A program made the translations under genes and the position numbers. Shown in pieces: positions 8,189-18,051 of a stretch of 59,104 nucleotides of DNA. Source of the stretch: Clostridia bacterium (lineage in GTDB: Bacteria; Bacillota; Clostridia; TANB77; CAG-508); NCBI GenBank assembly GCA_022790975.1, contig JAAVYF010000035.1, positions 1 to 59,104 of the forward strand. The letters are read 5' to 3'. Position 1 is the stretch's first letter. Every line of letters begins with the position of its first letter. Below the pieces are notes generated by a model. It was not told the origin of the DNA and searched no databases. It worked only from the letters and a program-made list of their open reading frames with translations.

Positions 8189-9376
8189 ATGAAATCAATT
8201 GAAGCAGAAAAACTATTAAATATAGATAACTATCCTGGATTACTTCCAAAAGATTTAATGGAACCATTTATTAATAATGTTAAATCTATTTTTAATGAGC
8301 TTTCAGAAGATAGCTATGCTCGTAAACCATTAGATACATATATTAGATTAGCAAATTACTATAAAAACATTTCTGATAAAGATTCTACTATTATTCAATA
8401 TGCTTTATTTTTCTGTAATGATTTAAAAGAATGCTTAAATCATTATGTAAAATATAAATATCCTATGTATGATATTCAAATAGAAACAAAAGGAAGAATT
8501 AAAAGCCCATCAAGTGCCTTAAAAAAATTCATAACTACTATAAATGACTACACAAATAAAGGTAAAGATTTAGATAAATTAACTGTAAAAGATTTATTCG
8601 CATTTCGTTTTGTAATTACAGTTTCTAAAAATGGTATAATTTTAGATGATAATATTGCTATTCCTATTTGCTATGATGTAGTAGAACAAGCAATAGAATT
8701 TACTAAAAAATATCCACAAATTGAAACTGTAAAATCAAGTCCTCGTTCTGATAAAAATGCACCTATTGTACACGATAATGTTACTAAACCAAAAACAAGA
8801 CCAGCTTATATTGAGCAAAACGAAGATATAATTAGGGACTACATATTTTATCCAAAAAGAGATTCAAATTATCAGTCAGCTCATACAAAATTGAAAATTT
8901 CAATTCCAGATAATGAAGATTTATTTTTAGAAATGCAAATAAGAACTTATGATATGAATGAACACGCTGAACATGGTCCAGCGTCACATTTAGCATATAA
9001 AAGTAGAAATATTATGAGCTTTTCTAGAGTTCCTCAGATTTTTGAAGAAAATTCTGAAAAAAAATTAGAATTTATAGAAACTGATGCTGCTTTTAAAGAG
9101 TTTTTTGGAGCCTCAATTTCAGATATTATTCCAAATTTAACATATGATTTTCTAATTAAACAATTACAAAATCAAAATCATACATTTCAAATTGGACTTT
9201 TACAAATTGAAAAAGATGAAAATGGTAATCTTGTAGTTGCAGACACTCCACAAGTTTCTACAACACCAATTGAAATTATGAATAAAGATAATAATGATTC
9301 TTTAGAGGCTGTTGTATTAAATATTTTTACACCAGAAAAAGAAAAACATTTTCCTGAAATTGATGAATTAATATAA
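8189..9376 (+). CDS. RelA/SpoT-domain (p)ppGpp synthetase-like protein
   Basis: Cytosolic 395-residue protein with a RelA/SpoT nucleotidyltransferase domain, which makes alarmone from ATP and GDP/GTP. Visible motifs are KGRIKSPSSALKK (substrate lysine/arginine block), DLFAFRFVI, DYIFYPKRDSNYQSAH and EMQIRTYDMNEHAEHGPASH. There is no HD hydrolase domain before it and no clear TGS or ACT domain after it. It therefore resembles a small alarmone synthetase with extended ends rather than bifunctional Rel. It stands alone with its own promoter and terminator, and contains no CGG. Confidence 0.8.
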   Translation: MKSIEAEKLLNIDNYPGLLPKDLMEPFINNVKSIFNELSEDSYARKPLDTYIRLANYYKNISDKDSTIIQYALFFCNDLKECLNHYVKYKYPMYDIQIETKGRIKSPSSALKKFITTINDYTNKGKDLDKLTVKDLFAFRFVITVSKNGIILDDNIAIPICYDVVEQAIEFTKKYPQIETVKSSPRSDKNAPIVHDNVTKPKTRPAYIEQNEDIIRDYIFYPKRDSNYQSAHTKLKISIPDNEDLFLEMQIRTYDMNEHAEHGPASHLAYKSRNIMSFSRVPQIFEENSEKKLEFIETDAAFKEFFGASISDIIPNLTYDFLIKQLQNQNHTFQIGLLQIEKDENGNLVVADTPQVSTTPIEIMNKDNNDSLEAVVLNIFTPEKEKHFPEIDELI

Positions 9377-9491
9377 AATTGTTATTTAAAATATCATTTA
9401 GTATATATTTTATAAAAAAAATTATAATAAAAAATTTTTATAAAAACTAAAATTATTAAATACTAATTGAATTTATGATTAAAATTTTTAT

Positions 9492-9550
9492 AAAACCACA
9501 CTAATAAATATCAGAAATATATCCAATATTTTATAGTGTGGTTTTACTTT
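9492..9550 (+). terminator. Terminator of the RelA/SpoT-domain gene
   Basis: AAAACCACACTA and TAGTGTGGTTTT form a 12-bp stem followed by a T-rich tract. Confidence 0.7.
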
Positions 9551-9569
9551 TTAATATTTTAAATTTTAT

Positions 9570-9780
9570 TTTTTGTCTTTAACTTTTATTTTTATTTTTA
9601 ACTTTTGTTTTTGTCTTTAACTTTTGTTTTTGTCTTTAACTTTTGTTTTTGTCTTTAACTTTTGTTTTTGTCTTTAACTTTTGTTTTTGTCTTTAACTTT
9701 TGTTTTTCTCTTTAACTTTTGTTTTTGTCTTTGACTTTTGTTTTTGTCTTTGACTTTTATCTTTTTTTCTTTACTTCTAT
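9570..9780. repeat. 18-bp tandem repeat (about 11 copies)
   Basis: The unit is TTTTTGTCTTTAACTTTT with slight drift at the ends (ATTTTTAAC, CTTTGAC). On the minus strand it would read Lys-Val-Lys-Asp-Lys-Asn, but no start or ribosome site opens a frame across it. I treat it as a noncoding minisatellite. It has no spacers, so it is not a CRISPR array. Confidence 0.85.
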
Positions 9781-9899
9781 ATTTTTTATGTTTAAATTTA
9801 ATTTTTTATTGTTTAGTTTGGTTTATTATAAAATATCAACAATACTTAAATAAAAAATAATAAATTTATTATTTTTGTAATAAATTTATATTACCTTTA

Positions 9900-10256
9900 T
9901 TATAAAAAGCTCACATTTTCATTCTGAAAATAATTATGAACTATTTTTTTGCCTTGTTCTCTATTTAAAAGTTTAACATTAACTTCATCTTGTTCAAACT
10001 TTTGTGTTATTATATCAAAATTATCATTTTCATTTAAATCTATTACTAATATCTGTTTATATGCATTACATCTTTTTAAATTAGCTAATTCTGAAGAAAA
10101 ATTTTCTAAATTTTCTTCTAATGATTTCACTAAAACAATAACTTTCATATTATGACTTATTTTTTTATATGTAATTTCATTTATTATATCTCTAGATAAA
10201 CTAAGAAAACCATATATAAAAATTATCCATCCTATAACCTGCAATATAAAATACAT
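9900..10256 (-). CDS. Small N-terminally anchored protein, unknown function
   Basis: Encodes 118 residues: one membrane helix (about 3-20, ILQVIGWIIFIYGFLSL), then a cytoplasmic domain of alternating hydrophobic strands and charged helices (MKVIVLVKSLEENLENF, YKQILVIDLNEND). The arrangement suggests a small alpha/beta fold. The first 30 codons and upstream bases are duplicated at 10481-10594 without the rest of the gene. Family not recognised. Confidence 0.55.
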   Translation of the reverse strand: MYFILQVIGWIIFIYGFLSLSRDIINEITYKKISHNMKVIVLVKSLEENLENFSSELANLKRCNAYKQILVIDLNENDNFDIITQKFEQDEVNVKLLNREQGKKIVHNYFQNENVSFL

Positions 10257-10280
10257 TTAATCAACTCCTATCTCTATAAA
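10167..10280. repeat. 114-bp direct repeat, copy 1 (5' end of the 9900 gene)
   Basis: Matches 10481-10594 with few differences, offset 314 bases. Confidence 0.8.
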
Positions 10281-10480
10281 CATCACTAATATGTTTAATA
10301 ATATAAATCTAATTTATATTATGTTAATTTATAAAGATATGTTACAATTCTATGATTTAATATACTATCATTTATATACTAACTTATTCCATTTTTAATA
10401 TATATTAACTTTTATTATATATCTAAAACTATAAAATTTAAAAATCATAAAAATCAAAAGTTTAAAAAAATTTTTATATA

Positions 10481-10594
10481 ATATGTAATTTCATTTATTA
10501 TATCTCTAGATAAACTAAGAAAACCATATATAAAAATTATCCATCCTATAACTTGCAATATAAAATACATATAATCAATTCATATCTGTATAAA
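10481..10594 (-). pseudogene. Duplicated 5' fragment of the neighbouring membrane gene
   Basis: On the minus strand this repeats the first 30 codons (start MYFILQVIGW) and upstream region of the 9900-10256 gene, and then ends. The start codon is kept, but the frame has no soluble domain. It lies between that gene and the terminator of the ribosomal cluster. Confidence 0.75.
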
Positions 10595-10598
10595 TAAA

Positions 10599-10655
10599 AA
10601 ATGCATCATAAATATTAAACTATAAAATTTAATACTTATGATGCATTTAAGTTTT
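10599..10655 (-). terminator. Terminator at the end of the ribosomal cluster
   Basis: AAATGCATCATAA (10599-10611) pairs with TTATGATGCATTT (10636-10648). On the minus strand the hairpin is followed by a T-rich tract, about 55 bases after the rplQ stop. Confidence 0.75.
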
Positions 10656-10701
10656 TATAATAAAAACAAATTATATTTACTTAAAAATTATATATTTAAA
10701 A

Positions 10702-11211
10702 TTAAACCAATTGTAATACTGCTATTTCAGCATTATCTCCACGTCTTGGTTCCATTTTTAATATACGAGTATATCCACCTACTCTACCTTCATATTTTGG
10801 TGCTATTTCTTCAAATAATTTTTTTAATAAATCAACATTTTCTACTTTGTTAATTTTTGTCATTATTTTTCTTCTAGCATTTAATCTAGATGGTAAATCT
10901 TTTTGTCTTTTTTCTGTTGTTTCTTCTTTAACAACTTTTAAATATTCTTTACCATTTTTACTTGTTACTTTTTCTGTAACTTTTCTTCCTTTATTATCTA
11001 ATTTTGCTTTTACAACTTTTACTTCAACTTCTTCAAAGTTATCTTTTTCTTTAACGGCTAAGCTAATTATACTATCAACTATAGCTTTAACATCTTTTGC
11101 TCTAGCTTCAGTTGTAACAATTCTACCATTTAATATAACATCTGTTGTTAAACATTTTAACATTGCCATTCTTTGATCAGTTGGTCTTCCAAGTTTTCTT
11201 GTTCCTGCCAC
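10702..11211 (-). CDS. rplQ: Ribosomal protein bL17 with a charged insertion
   Basis: Large-subunit protein near the exit tunnel. GTG at 11211 is the best start ([14 protein letters not shown]), with GAGGTG six bases upstream; the GTG at 11220 lies inside that site. The core is typical: [21 protein letters not shown] and, near the end, [18 protein letters not shown]. Between these lies an extra segment of about 45 mostly charged residues ([19 protein letters not shown] and onward), making it 169 rather than the usual 110-130 residues. Last gene of the cluster, after rpoA. Confidence 0.95.
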   Translation of the reverse strand: MAGTRKLGRPTDQRMAMLKCLTTDVILNGRIVTTEARAKDVKAIVDSIISLAVKEKDNFEEVEVKVVKAKLDNKGRKVTEKVTSKNGKEYLKVVKEETTEKRQKDLPSRLNARRKIMTKINKVENVDLLKKLFEEIAPKYEGRVGGYTRILKMEPRRGDNAEIAVLQLV

Positions 11212-11244
11212 TTTATTCACCTCTTCTTTAATAATATTTAAGTT

Positions 11245-12192
11245 TTATTCTTCTTCAGTTGTAAAATTTAGTCCTAATGCAATTAATTTATTTGTAACTT
11301 CATCTAATGATTTCTTTCCTAAATTTCTAACTTTCATCATATCTTCTTGTGATTTATTTGCTAAATCTTCAACTGTTGCAATTCCTGCTCTTTTTAAGCA
11401 ATTGTATGATCTAACAGAAAGTTCAAGTTCTTCAATAGGCATTTCTAAAACTTTTTCTTTCTTTGATTCTTCTTTTTCAACCATCACTTGAGTATTCTTT
11501 GCAGTTTCTGATAAATCTATAAATAATTCCAAGTGACCTACCATAACTTTAGCAGCTAAACTTAATGCTTCGAATGGTTTTAAACTTCCATCAGTCCAAA
11601 CTTCTATTGTTAGTTTATCATAATCTACCATTTGTCCAACTCTAGTATTTTCTACTGAATAATTAACCTTCTTTACTGGTGTAAAAATTGAATCAATAGG
11701 CAATACATCAATTGAACTATTATCTTTTTTATTTTTTTCAGCTACGTTATATCCTCTACCTCTATTAACTGTCATTTCTAAGGTAAAATCAGCCTCTTCT
11801 GATGCTGTTGCGATATGTAGTTCTTTATTTAATATTTCAACAGTTCCATCAGTTTCAATATCAGCTGCTGTAATTTCTCCAGCTCCTTTATGAACGATTT
11901 TTATTATTTTTTCGTCATTATCTGAAACTTTTAATCTAACACTCTTTAAATTTACAATTAACTCAGGAACATCTTCTACAAGTCCTTTAACTGTAGAAAA
12001 TTCATGTAGTACGCCGTCTATTTTAATACTCGTTATAGCAGCTCCTGGCAATGATGATAATAAAATTCTTCTTAAAGAATTTCCTATTGTCATTCCATAT
12101 CCACGCTCTAATGGTTCACATATGAATTTTGCATAATTCCTCTTATCGTCTGTTTCCACACATTCGATGTTTGGTTTTTCAAATTCAATCAT
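11245..12192 (-). CDS. rpoA: RNA polymerase alpha subunit
   Basis: Assembles RNA polymerase through its N-terminal domain and contacts DNA UP elements and activators through its C-terminal domain. The 315 residues show [36 protein letters not shown] and, after a flexible linker, the C-terminal domain ([28 protein letters not shown]). AGGAGG precedes the ATG. It sits between rpsD and rplQ as in most Clostridia. Confidence 0.98.
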   Translation of the reverse strand: MIEFEKPNIECVETDDKRNYAKFICEPLERGYGMTIGNSLRRILLSSLPGAAITSIKIDGVLHEFSTVKGLVEDVPELIVNLKSVRLKVSDNDEKIIKIVHKGAGEITAADIETDGTVEILNKELHIATASEEADFTLEMTVNRGRGYNVAEKNKKDNSSIDVLPIDSIFTPVKKVNYSVENTRVGQMVDYDKLTIEVWTDGSLKPFEALSLAAKVMVGHLELFIDLSETAKNTQVMVEKEESKKEKVLEMPIEELELSVRSYNCLKRAGIATVEDLANKSQEDMMKVRNLGKKSLDEVTNKLIALGLNFTTEEE

Positions 12193-12277
12193 TTTTACCT
12201 CCTAATAGGTCTTTTTTCTTTTTAACCTTAAAAATTTTTACATCTTACGTACGTGTATCCTAAGTATTTACAAAACA

Positions 12278-12904
12278 TTATTTAGAATATAACTCAACTA
12301 TTAAGTGTTCTTCAACTGGTAAGTCTATTTCTTCTCTATCAACAATTCTTATTACTTTACCACTTAATTTTTCACTATTTAACTCTAACCAAGCTGGTAC
12401 AGGTCTTTTGCTACCTGATTCAATATTTTCTTTTACTATTGGATTATCTTTTCTTATTTCTCTAATAGCAATTACTTCACCTGGTTTTACTAAATATGAA
12501 GCGATATTAACTTTTCTACCATTAACTTCAATGTTTCCATGTGTTACTAACATTCTAGCTTGAGCTCTTGAAACACCAAATCCTAATCTATAAACAACAT
12601 TATCTAATCTGCTTTCTAATATTTTTAATAAATTTTCACCAGTCATACCTTTTTTACTAGAAGCCATTTCAAAATAACCTCTAAATTGTTTTTCTCCTAC
12701 ACCATAGAAAGACTTTGTTTTTTGTTTTTCTCTTAATTGTGTACCATATTCAGAAAGTTTTGTTCTTTTTTGTCCGTGTTGTCCTGGAGCATAATTTCTT
12801 CTTATTACACTACATTTATCTGAATAACATCTATCACCTTTTAAGAAAAGTTTTTGACCTTCTCTACGACATATACGGCATTGTTCATCTTTATAACGTG
12901 CCAT
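12278..12904 (-). CDS. rpsD: Ribosomal protein uS4, zinc-binding form
   Basis: Primary 16S rRNA binder and translational fidelity protein. The 208 residues start [20 protein letters not shown] and keep four cysteines near the N-terminus (Cys9, 12, 26, 31), the zinc-binding C+ form. The S4 RNA-binding domain follows ([34 protein letters not shown]). It is in the alpha operon, typical of Clostridia. S4 affects decoding accuracy, which matters given the frameshift proposal, but nothing looks unusual in it. Confidence 0.97.
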   Translation of the reverse strand: MARYKDEQCRICRREGQKLFLKGDRCYSDKCSVIRRNYAPGQHGQKRTKLSEYGTQLREKQKTKSFYGVGEKQFRGYFEMASSKKGMTGENLLKILESRLDNVVYRLGFGVSRAQARMLVTHGNIEVNGRKVNIASYLVKPGEVIAIREIRKDNPIVKENIESGSKRPVPAWLELNSEKLSGKVIRIVDREEIDLPVEEHLIVELYSK

Positions 12905-12960
12905 TTAGTCATTCCTCCTTTTATTTTAATTATATTTATATACTTTGAAATTTTCTTTAA

Positions 12961-13362
12961 TTATACTCTTCTTCTTTTTGGTGGTCTGCAACCATTATGA
13001 GGAATTGGAGTAACATCTTTAATCATTGTTATTTCTAGTCCTGCAGTTTGAAGTGCTCTAATTGCAGCTTCTCTACCAGAACCAGGACCTTTAACATATA
13101 CATCTACAGTTTTCATACCATGTTCCATTGCTGTTTTAGCTGCAGTTTCTGCTGCTTGACCAGCTGCAAATGGTGTGCTTTTTCTAGAACCTTTAAAACC
13201 AAGTTCTCCAGCACTTGCCCAAGATATAACATTACCTTGAACATCTGTAACTGATACAATAGTATTGTTAAAGCTTGAATGAATATGAGCAGACCCTTTG
13301 TCTACATTTTTTCTTTCTCTTCTTCTAATGCCTGTTTTCTTAGCACTACTTGCTTTTGCCAT
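12961..13362 (-). CDS. rpsK: Ribosomal protein uS11
   Basis: Small-subunit platform protein near the mRNA E site. Its 133 residues contain the family core ([47 protein letters not shown]) and the conserved basic C-terminus [11 protein letters not shown]. It lies between rpsM and rpsD with a good ribosome site. Confidence 0.98.
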   Translation of the reverse strand: MAKASSAKKTGIRRRERKNVDKGSAHIHSSFNNTIVSVTDVQGNVISWASAGELGFKGSRKSTPFAAGQAAETAAKTAMEHGMKTVDVYVKGPGSGREAAIRALQTAGLEITMIKDVTPIPHNGCRPPKRRRV

Positions 13363-13424
13363 TTGATTTCCTCCTTATAATATTTGTAGAAAACTAATAT
13401 TTTCTAATATCATATAATTTTTAA

Positions 13425-13790
13425 TTATTTTTTACTTTTACTTACTAATTTTCTTGGACCTTTTCTTGTACGAGCATTAGTTTTTGTTCTTTGTCCTCTA
13501 ACTGGTAAACCTCTTCTATGTCTAATTCCTCTATAGCATCCAATTTCAGTAAGTCTTTTAATATTTAAAGCAACTTCTCTTCTTAAGTCACCTTCTACTT
13601 TATATCCTTCCATAGCTTTTCTGATTGAAGCTACTTCATCATCAGTTAAATCTTTTACTCTAGTATCTGGATTTACACCAGCACTTTTAAGTATTTTTTG
13701 AGAACTTGTTAGTCCTATACCATATATATATGTAAGTCCTATTTCTATTCTCTTTTCTCTAGGTAAATCAACACCTGCTAAACGAGCCAT
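13425..13790 (-). CDS. rpsM: Ribosomal protein uS13
   Basis: Head protein that contacts the P-site tRNA and bridges to the large subunit. Its 121 residues start [20 protein letters not shown] and end in the basic tail [17 protein letters not shown]. It follows rpmJ after about 280 AT-rich bases. Confidence 0.98.
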   Translation of the reverse strand: MARLAGVDLPREKRIEIGLTYIYGIGLTSSQKILKSAGVNPDTRVKDLTDDEVASIRKAMEGYKVEGDLRREVALNIKRLTEIGCYRGIRHRRGLPVRGQRTKTNARTRKGPRKLVSKSKK

Positions 13791-14069
13791 ACTTTTTTAC
13801 ACCTCTCTTGTTAAAATTTGTTAAAAAATTTAAATAAAACTTATACTTGTATTTTAAACTATAAACTACAAGCCTGTACTAAAAACATTTATATAAATAA
13901 ATTAATTTGGCTAAAATTAATTATTTTATATTAAAATTTTTAGTACTTTCTTTTAAATAAAGAAAAATTTTCCATTTTTAAAAGAAAAATATATAAACAT
14001 AAATATGAAATTTAGTCTGTATTAAGACTAACAGCCGCACATATTTATGTTGATATCTAAAAAATTCAA
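13791..14069. other. Intergenic region rpmJ-rpsM
   Basis: About 280 AT-rich bases, long for this cluster. It may separate two transcription units, with a promoter for rpsM-rpsK-rpsD-rpoA-rplQ, but I cannot pick one with confidence. Confidence 0.35.
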
Positions 14070-14183
14070 TTACCCTTGTCTTTGTTTATGTTTAGGGTTT
14101 TCACAAATTACTCTTATAATACCTTTTCTTTTGATAATTTTGCACTTATCGCAAATTTTCTTTACTGATGGTCTTACTTTCAT
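14070..14183 (-). CDS. rpmJ: Ribosomal protein bL36
   Basis: A 37-residue zinc-ribbon protein of the large subunit. It reads [20 protein letters not shown] and continues through [14 protein letters not shown], with the zinc ligands C-x2-C, C and H in the usual places. Start ATG at 14183 has AAAGGAAG upstream; stop TAA at 14070-14072. It is the short, cysteine-containing form. Confidence 0.97.
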   Translation of the reverse strand: MKVRPSVKKICDKCKIIKRKGIIRVICENPKHKQRQG

Positions 14184-14208
14184 TTCCTTATCTTCCTTTC
14201 CTTTTTTG

Positions 14209-14427
14209 TTATTTTGCTCTCCATGTTATACGACCCTTTGAAAGATCATATGGTGATAATTCTAATTTTACTTTATCTCCTGGTAGAATTTTTATATAAT
14301 TCATTCTAAGTTTTCCTGAAATATGAGCTAAAACTTGATGACCATTTTCTAGTTCAACTTTAAATGTTGTATTAGGTAAAGTTTCTATAACTTTTCCTTC
14401 TACCTCAATAACATCTTCTTTTGACAA
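14209..14427 (-). CDS. infA: Translation initiation factor IF-1, TTG start
   Basis: Binds the ribosomal A site during initiation. TTG at 14427 is the start: it gives the canonical [15 protein letters not shown] and exactly 72 residues, with GGAGGGG upstream. The open frame further upstream does not match the family. The OB-fold continues with [20 protein letters not shown] and [16 protein letters not shown]. It lies between map and rpmJ, as in other Firmicutes. Confidence 0.96.
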   Translation of the reverse strand: MSKEDVIEVEGKVIETLPNTTFKVELENGHQVLAHISGKLRMNYIKILPGDKVKLELSPYDLSKGRITWRAK

Positions 14428-14493
14428 ATTATTTCCCCTCCTACCAAAATGCCAACCAAGCAATAAAATTTGCCTGTGCATTATTTTATTTTA

Positions 14494-14519
14494 AACAGAA
14501 AGTTTTTAGACTTTCTGTT
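14494..14519. terminator. Hairpin between map and infA
   Basis: AACAGAAAGT and ACTTTCTGTT form a 10-bp stem with a six-base loop. It has no clean T run on the minus strand, so it may be an attenuator rather than a full terminator. Confidence 0.4.
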
Positions 14520-14556
14520 AATATCTAATAATAAGCTTATATAGTATATAATATAA

Positions 14557-15328
14557 TTACAAAATTGTCAATATTTTTGGCTCTTTTTCTGTAATTAAAA
14601 TTGTATTTTCATAATGAGCAGATAGGCTTCCATCTTGTGTTACTATTGTCCAGCCATCATCTAATTCCCATATATCAGGCTTTCCGACTAATTACCATTG
14701 GCTCAATAGCTAAAGTCATTCCTGGTTCTAATCTTGGTCCTTTGCCTGCTTTCCCATAATTTGGAATTCCTGGGTCTTCATGCATATCTCTTCCAATTCC
14801 ATGACCTTGAAATTCTCTAACTACAGAATATCCTTGAGATTTTACATATTCACCAATACTATGTGAAATATCTCCTATTCTATTTCCTTTTACCGCAAAC
14901 TTTATCCCTTCAAAAAAAGCTTGTTTAGTAACATTAACTAATCTTTTAGCTTCTTCAGAACAATTTCCTACTAAATATGTTCTAGCCATATCTCCATTAT
15001 ATCCATTTTTTAAAGCAACTAAATCTATTGACACTATATCTCCATCTTGAATAATTCTATTTTTAGATGGAACTCCATGTATAACTTCATCGTTAATAGA
15101 TATACAAGTAGATGCTGGATAATCTGGAACACCTTTTACTCCTGATGGATATCCTTTTTCTGCTGAAATAGCTCCATATTTTTTCATAGTATTTTCTGCT
15201 ATTATGTCTAAATCATAAGTACTCATTCCTGGTTTAATTACTTCTTCAATTGCTTTATGAGTAAGAGCAACTACTCTGCAAGCTTCTTTCATTAATTCAA
15301 TTTCTCTATTTGATTTTATTGTTATCAT
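14557..15328 (-). CDS. map: Methionine aminopeptidase type I, read through a +1 shift at CGG
   Basis: Removes the initiator methionine from nascent proteins; normally essential. From ATG 15328 the frame covers the metal-binding core: GVPSKN, DIVSIDLVALKNGYNGDMART, EFQGHGIGRDMHEDP and LAIEPMV. At codon 215 (CGG, 14686-14684) the zero frame would stop three codons later. Skipping C14686 gives GKPDIWELDDGWTIVTQDGS, then SAHYENTILI with the final metal-ligand Glu, and stops at 14557. The result is 256 residues, the usual length. Without the shift the last metal ligand is lost. It follows adk in the secY-adk-map-infA order. Confidence 0.9.
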
Positions 15329-15431
15329 ATTTACTAACTAAATATATATTAGTTTTTAACCTCTTTTCTATTTACATTTTAAATACTTAACAAAACTAAA
15401 TATAATTAAAATTTTATTTTTAAATATATTT

Positions 15432-16097
15432 TTATTTATTTTTTAAAAATTCAACAACATCATGTACAACTTCTTCTTTCATTCTATTAATTCTTGAACT
15501 TAATGTTGTTGTATAAAGAGTTCCTGTTTTTTTATAATAATTAACTAAAGGCTCTGTTTCATTATGATATACATCTAATCTATTTTTAGCTTTTTCTAAA
15601 GTATCATCACTTCTTTGCTCTAATGGACTTCCACATTTATCACAAACGCCTTCTACTTTTGATGGATGTAATACTAAATTATAAGTTGCTTTACATTCTT
15701 TATTAGTGCAAACTCTTCTATTTACTATTCTTTCTAATATTTCATCCTCTGGTGTTTCAAGATTTATAACTATATCTATTTTATCATTCATTTCTTCTAA
15801 CATTTTATCAAATGCTTCTGCTTGAGCCACTGTTCTTACAAATCCATCTAATATAGCTCCATTTTTTACATCATCATCTTCTAATCTTTCTTTTAACATT
15901 CTTAAAACAATTTCATCTGGAACTAAATTTCCTTTTGAAATATAAGAATTAATTAATTCTCCTATTTCTGTTTTTTCACTAACATGTTTTCTAAAAATAT
16001 CTCCACTAGAAATAGCTGGGATATTATACTTTTCCGAAAGTAAAGCTGCCACACTTCCTTTTCCTGTGGCTGGAGCACCTAACATAATAATAATCAT
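15432..16097 (-). CDS. adk: Adenylate kinase with zinc-binding LID
   Basis: Interconverts ATP, AMP and ADP. Its 221 residues show the P-loop GAPATGKGS, the AMP site GDIFRKHV and DGFVRTV, and a long LID with four cysteines (CTNKEC, then CDKC) as in Gram-positive zinc adenylate kinases. A strong AAGGAGG precedes the ATG. It lies between secY and map. Confidence 0.97.
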   Translation of the reverse strand: MIIIMLGAPATGKGSVAALLSEKYNIPAISSGDIFRKHVSEKTEIGELINSYISKGNLVPDEIVLRMLKERLEDDDVKNGAILDGFVRTVAQAEAFDKMLEEMNDKIDIVINLETPEDEILERIVNRRVCTNKECKATYNLVLHPSKVEGVCDKCGSPLEQRSDDTLEKAKNRLDVYHNETEPLVNYYKKTGTLYTTTLSSRINRMKEEVVHDVVEFLKNK

Positions 16098-16269
16098 AAT
16101 TTTATACCTCCTTATTCATATATATATGTTAATTTAAATATTTTTTTATATTTATATTTTTGATTATATACACATAAAAAAACATTTATACATTTTTTCT
16201 ACTACAATAATAAATAGAATCTCTCCCTGAAGTTTCCTCCAGGGAAATATCCTATTTTTATATCTAAAC

Positions 16270-17604
16270 TTATTTTTCTAAAAATCCTTTGTAATGTCTC
16301 ATTACTAATTGAGATTCTAGTTGTTGAACTGTTTCTAACGCAACACCAACAATAATAAGTATTGATGTACCACCAAAAGAAATATTTAATCCTGAAAATC
16401 TTAATAACATTGGTAAGATTGCTATAATTCCTAAGAATATTGAACCAAACCATGTAAGTTTCATAAGAACTGATGTTAAATAATCTGTTGTAGGTTTTCC
16501 AGCTCTAATTCCTGGAATAAATCCACCGTTTTGTTTAATATTTTGTGATACTTCAGCTGGATTAAATGTTGCTAAAGTATAGAAGAATGTAAATCCTACT
16601 ATTAACAATAAATAAACAATTGCATTAGCAACTGAATATCCCCATCCTACTGTTGAAGATGATGTTGCAATTGAAAATTTATATAATCCTGCTAAAAATC
16701 CTGTTCCTCCAATATGAGATGCCCCAAAAATACTGATAAGCATTGCTGGGAATGTCAAGAATGAAGAAGCAAATATTATTGGCATAACTCCTGCCATTGC
16801 TAGTTTTAATGGAATATGTGTGTTTTGACCACCATACATTTTTCTTCCAACTACTTTTTTTGCATATTGAACTGGGATTCTTCTTTCAGCACTTTGAACC
16901 CAAACAACAGCTGCAATTAATACAATAGCACCTATTAATAAGGCAATTGCTTTTGCTAAACCTGCTGTACTAAATCCTGATGCTGGTAATATTAAACCAT
17001 ATAACATAGTTACTAATGATGGGAAACCAGAAATAATACCAACAAGAATTATCATTGATATACCATTTCCAATTCCTTTATTTGTTATTTGATCACCAAG
17101 CCACATTAAAATTGCAGTTCCTGCTATTAATGAAGTTACAACTAATAAGCCAGTAAAAAATCCAGGATTTACAAAAATATTTGTATAACTCTTACTATAA
17201 GAAATATAAATACCTAGAGCTTCAATTACTGCTAAAATTAATGTAACTATTTTTGTATATTTATTTATTTTTTGTTTTGCTATTTCTCCTCCTTCTTTCA
17301 TCATTCTTTGAAGAGAAGGTAATATCATTCCTAATAATTGAATTACAATTGAAGCTGTAATATATGGAGTTATTGACATTGCAAAAATTGATAATTTAGA
17401 GAATGCACCTCCTGAAATTGTATCAATTAAACTAATGAAGCTTGCTGATGTAGCACTTTTCATTTGATTTGCAAGTTCAGTTCCATTAACTCCTGGAGCT
17501 GTTATGTAACAGCCAAATCTAAAGATTACTATTAACAAAAGTGTATATAATAGTTTCTTTCTTATTTCTGGTGTTTTTATTGCATTTTTAATAGTTTTAA
17601 ACAA
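16270..17604 (-). CDS. secY: Protein translocase subunit SecY, TTG start
   Basis: Forms the protein-conducting channel of the Sec translocon. Its 444 residues contain ten membrane helices and family motifs such as GVNGTEL, FAMSITPYITASIVIQLL, GIGNGISMII and GGFIPGIRAGKPT. The start is TTG (17604-17602), immediately after the rplO stop, with AGAGGTG upstream, so it is translationally coupled to rplO. A CCCTG/CAGGG hairpin at about 16225-16250 separates it from adk. Confidence 0.97.
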   Translation of the reverse strand: MFKTIKNAIKTPEIRKKLLYTLLLIVIFRFGCYITAPGVNGTELANQMKSATSASFISLIDTISGGAFSKLSIFAMSITPYITASIVIQLLGMILPSLQRMMKEGGEIAKQKINKYTKIVTLILAVIEALGIYISYSKSYTNIFVNPGFFTGLLVVTSLIAGTAILMWLGDQITNKGIGNGISMIILVGIISGFPSLVTMLYGLILPASGFSTAGLAKAIALLIGAIVLIAAVVWVQSAERRIPVQYAKKVVGRKMYGGQNTHIPLKLAMAGVMPIIFASSFLTFPAMLISIFGASHIGGTGFLAGLYKFSIATSSSTVGWGYSVANAIVYLLLIVGFTFFYTLATFNPAEVSQNIKQNGGFIPGIRAGKPTTDYLTSVLMKLTWFGSIFLGIIAILPMLLRFSGLNISFGGTSILIIVGVALETVQQLESQLVMRHYKGFLEK

Positions 17605-18051
17605 CTAAATCACCTCTATCTTTCCGCCTAAAGCTTGGATTTTTTCTGAAGCATTTTTTGTAAATCTAGTTGCTTTTACAGTTAATTTTTTCTCTAATTT
17701 TCCTGTTCCTAAAACAACTATACCATCATTTGCTTTACCAATGATTCCTTCAGCAATTAATGATTCTGCTGTAACATCAGTAGCTTCTGATTTATTAAGC
17801 ATACTTAATGTTACTTCTGTATATGTTTTTCCATTAATATTTTTGAATCCTCTTTTTGGTAATCTTCTATATAATGGTGTTTGACCACCTTCGAATCCTC
17901 TTCTAACTCCGCCGCCAGTTCTAGATTTTTGTCCTTTTTGTCCTCTACAAGATGTTTTTCCAGATCCAGATCCTATTCCACGACCAACTCTTTTTCTTTT
18001 AGTTCTTTCACTAGAAGCTGGTAAATTACTTAATTCCATTTTACTTAGCAC
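17605..18051 (-). CDS. rplO: Ribosomal protein uL15
   Basis: Late-assembly protein of the large subunit. Its 148 residues have the glycine- and arginine-rich N-terminus ([20 protein letters not shown]) and [20 protein letters not shown]. It directly follows rpsE with no rpmD between, and its stop touches the secY start. Confidence 0.97.
   Translation of the reverse strand: MLSKMELSNLPASSERTKRKRVGRGIGSGSGKTSCRGQKGQKSRTGGGVRRGFEGGQTPLYRRLPKRGFKNINGKTYTEVTLSMLNKSEATDVTAESLIAEGIIGKANDGIVVLGTGKLEKKLTVKATRFTKNASEKIQALGGKIEVI

Larger units (their letters stand above)
9377..9899. other. Intergenic region with terminator and minisatellite
   Basis: About 520 bases between convergent genes. It contains the terminator at 9492-9546 and the 18-bp tandem repeat at 9570-9780. 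The remainder is AT-rich with no gene seen. Confidence 0.6.

Noticed and set aside
9570..9780. CRISPR array
   Set aside because: The units are contiguous with no unique spacers and no cas genes are nearby.
16202..16453. Minus-strand frame overlapping the secY 3' end
   Set aside because: It is another frame of secY itself, with no ribosome site.
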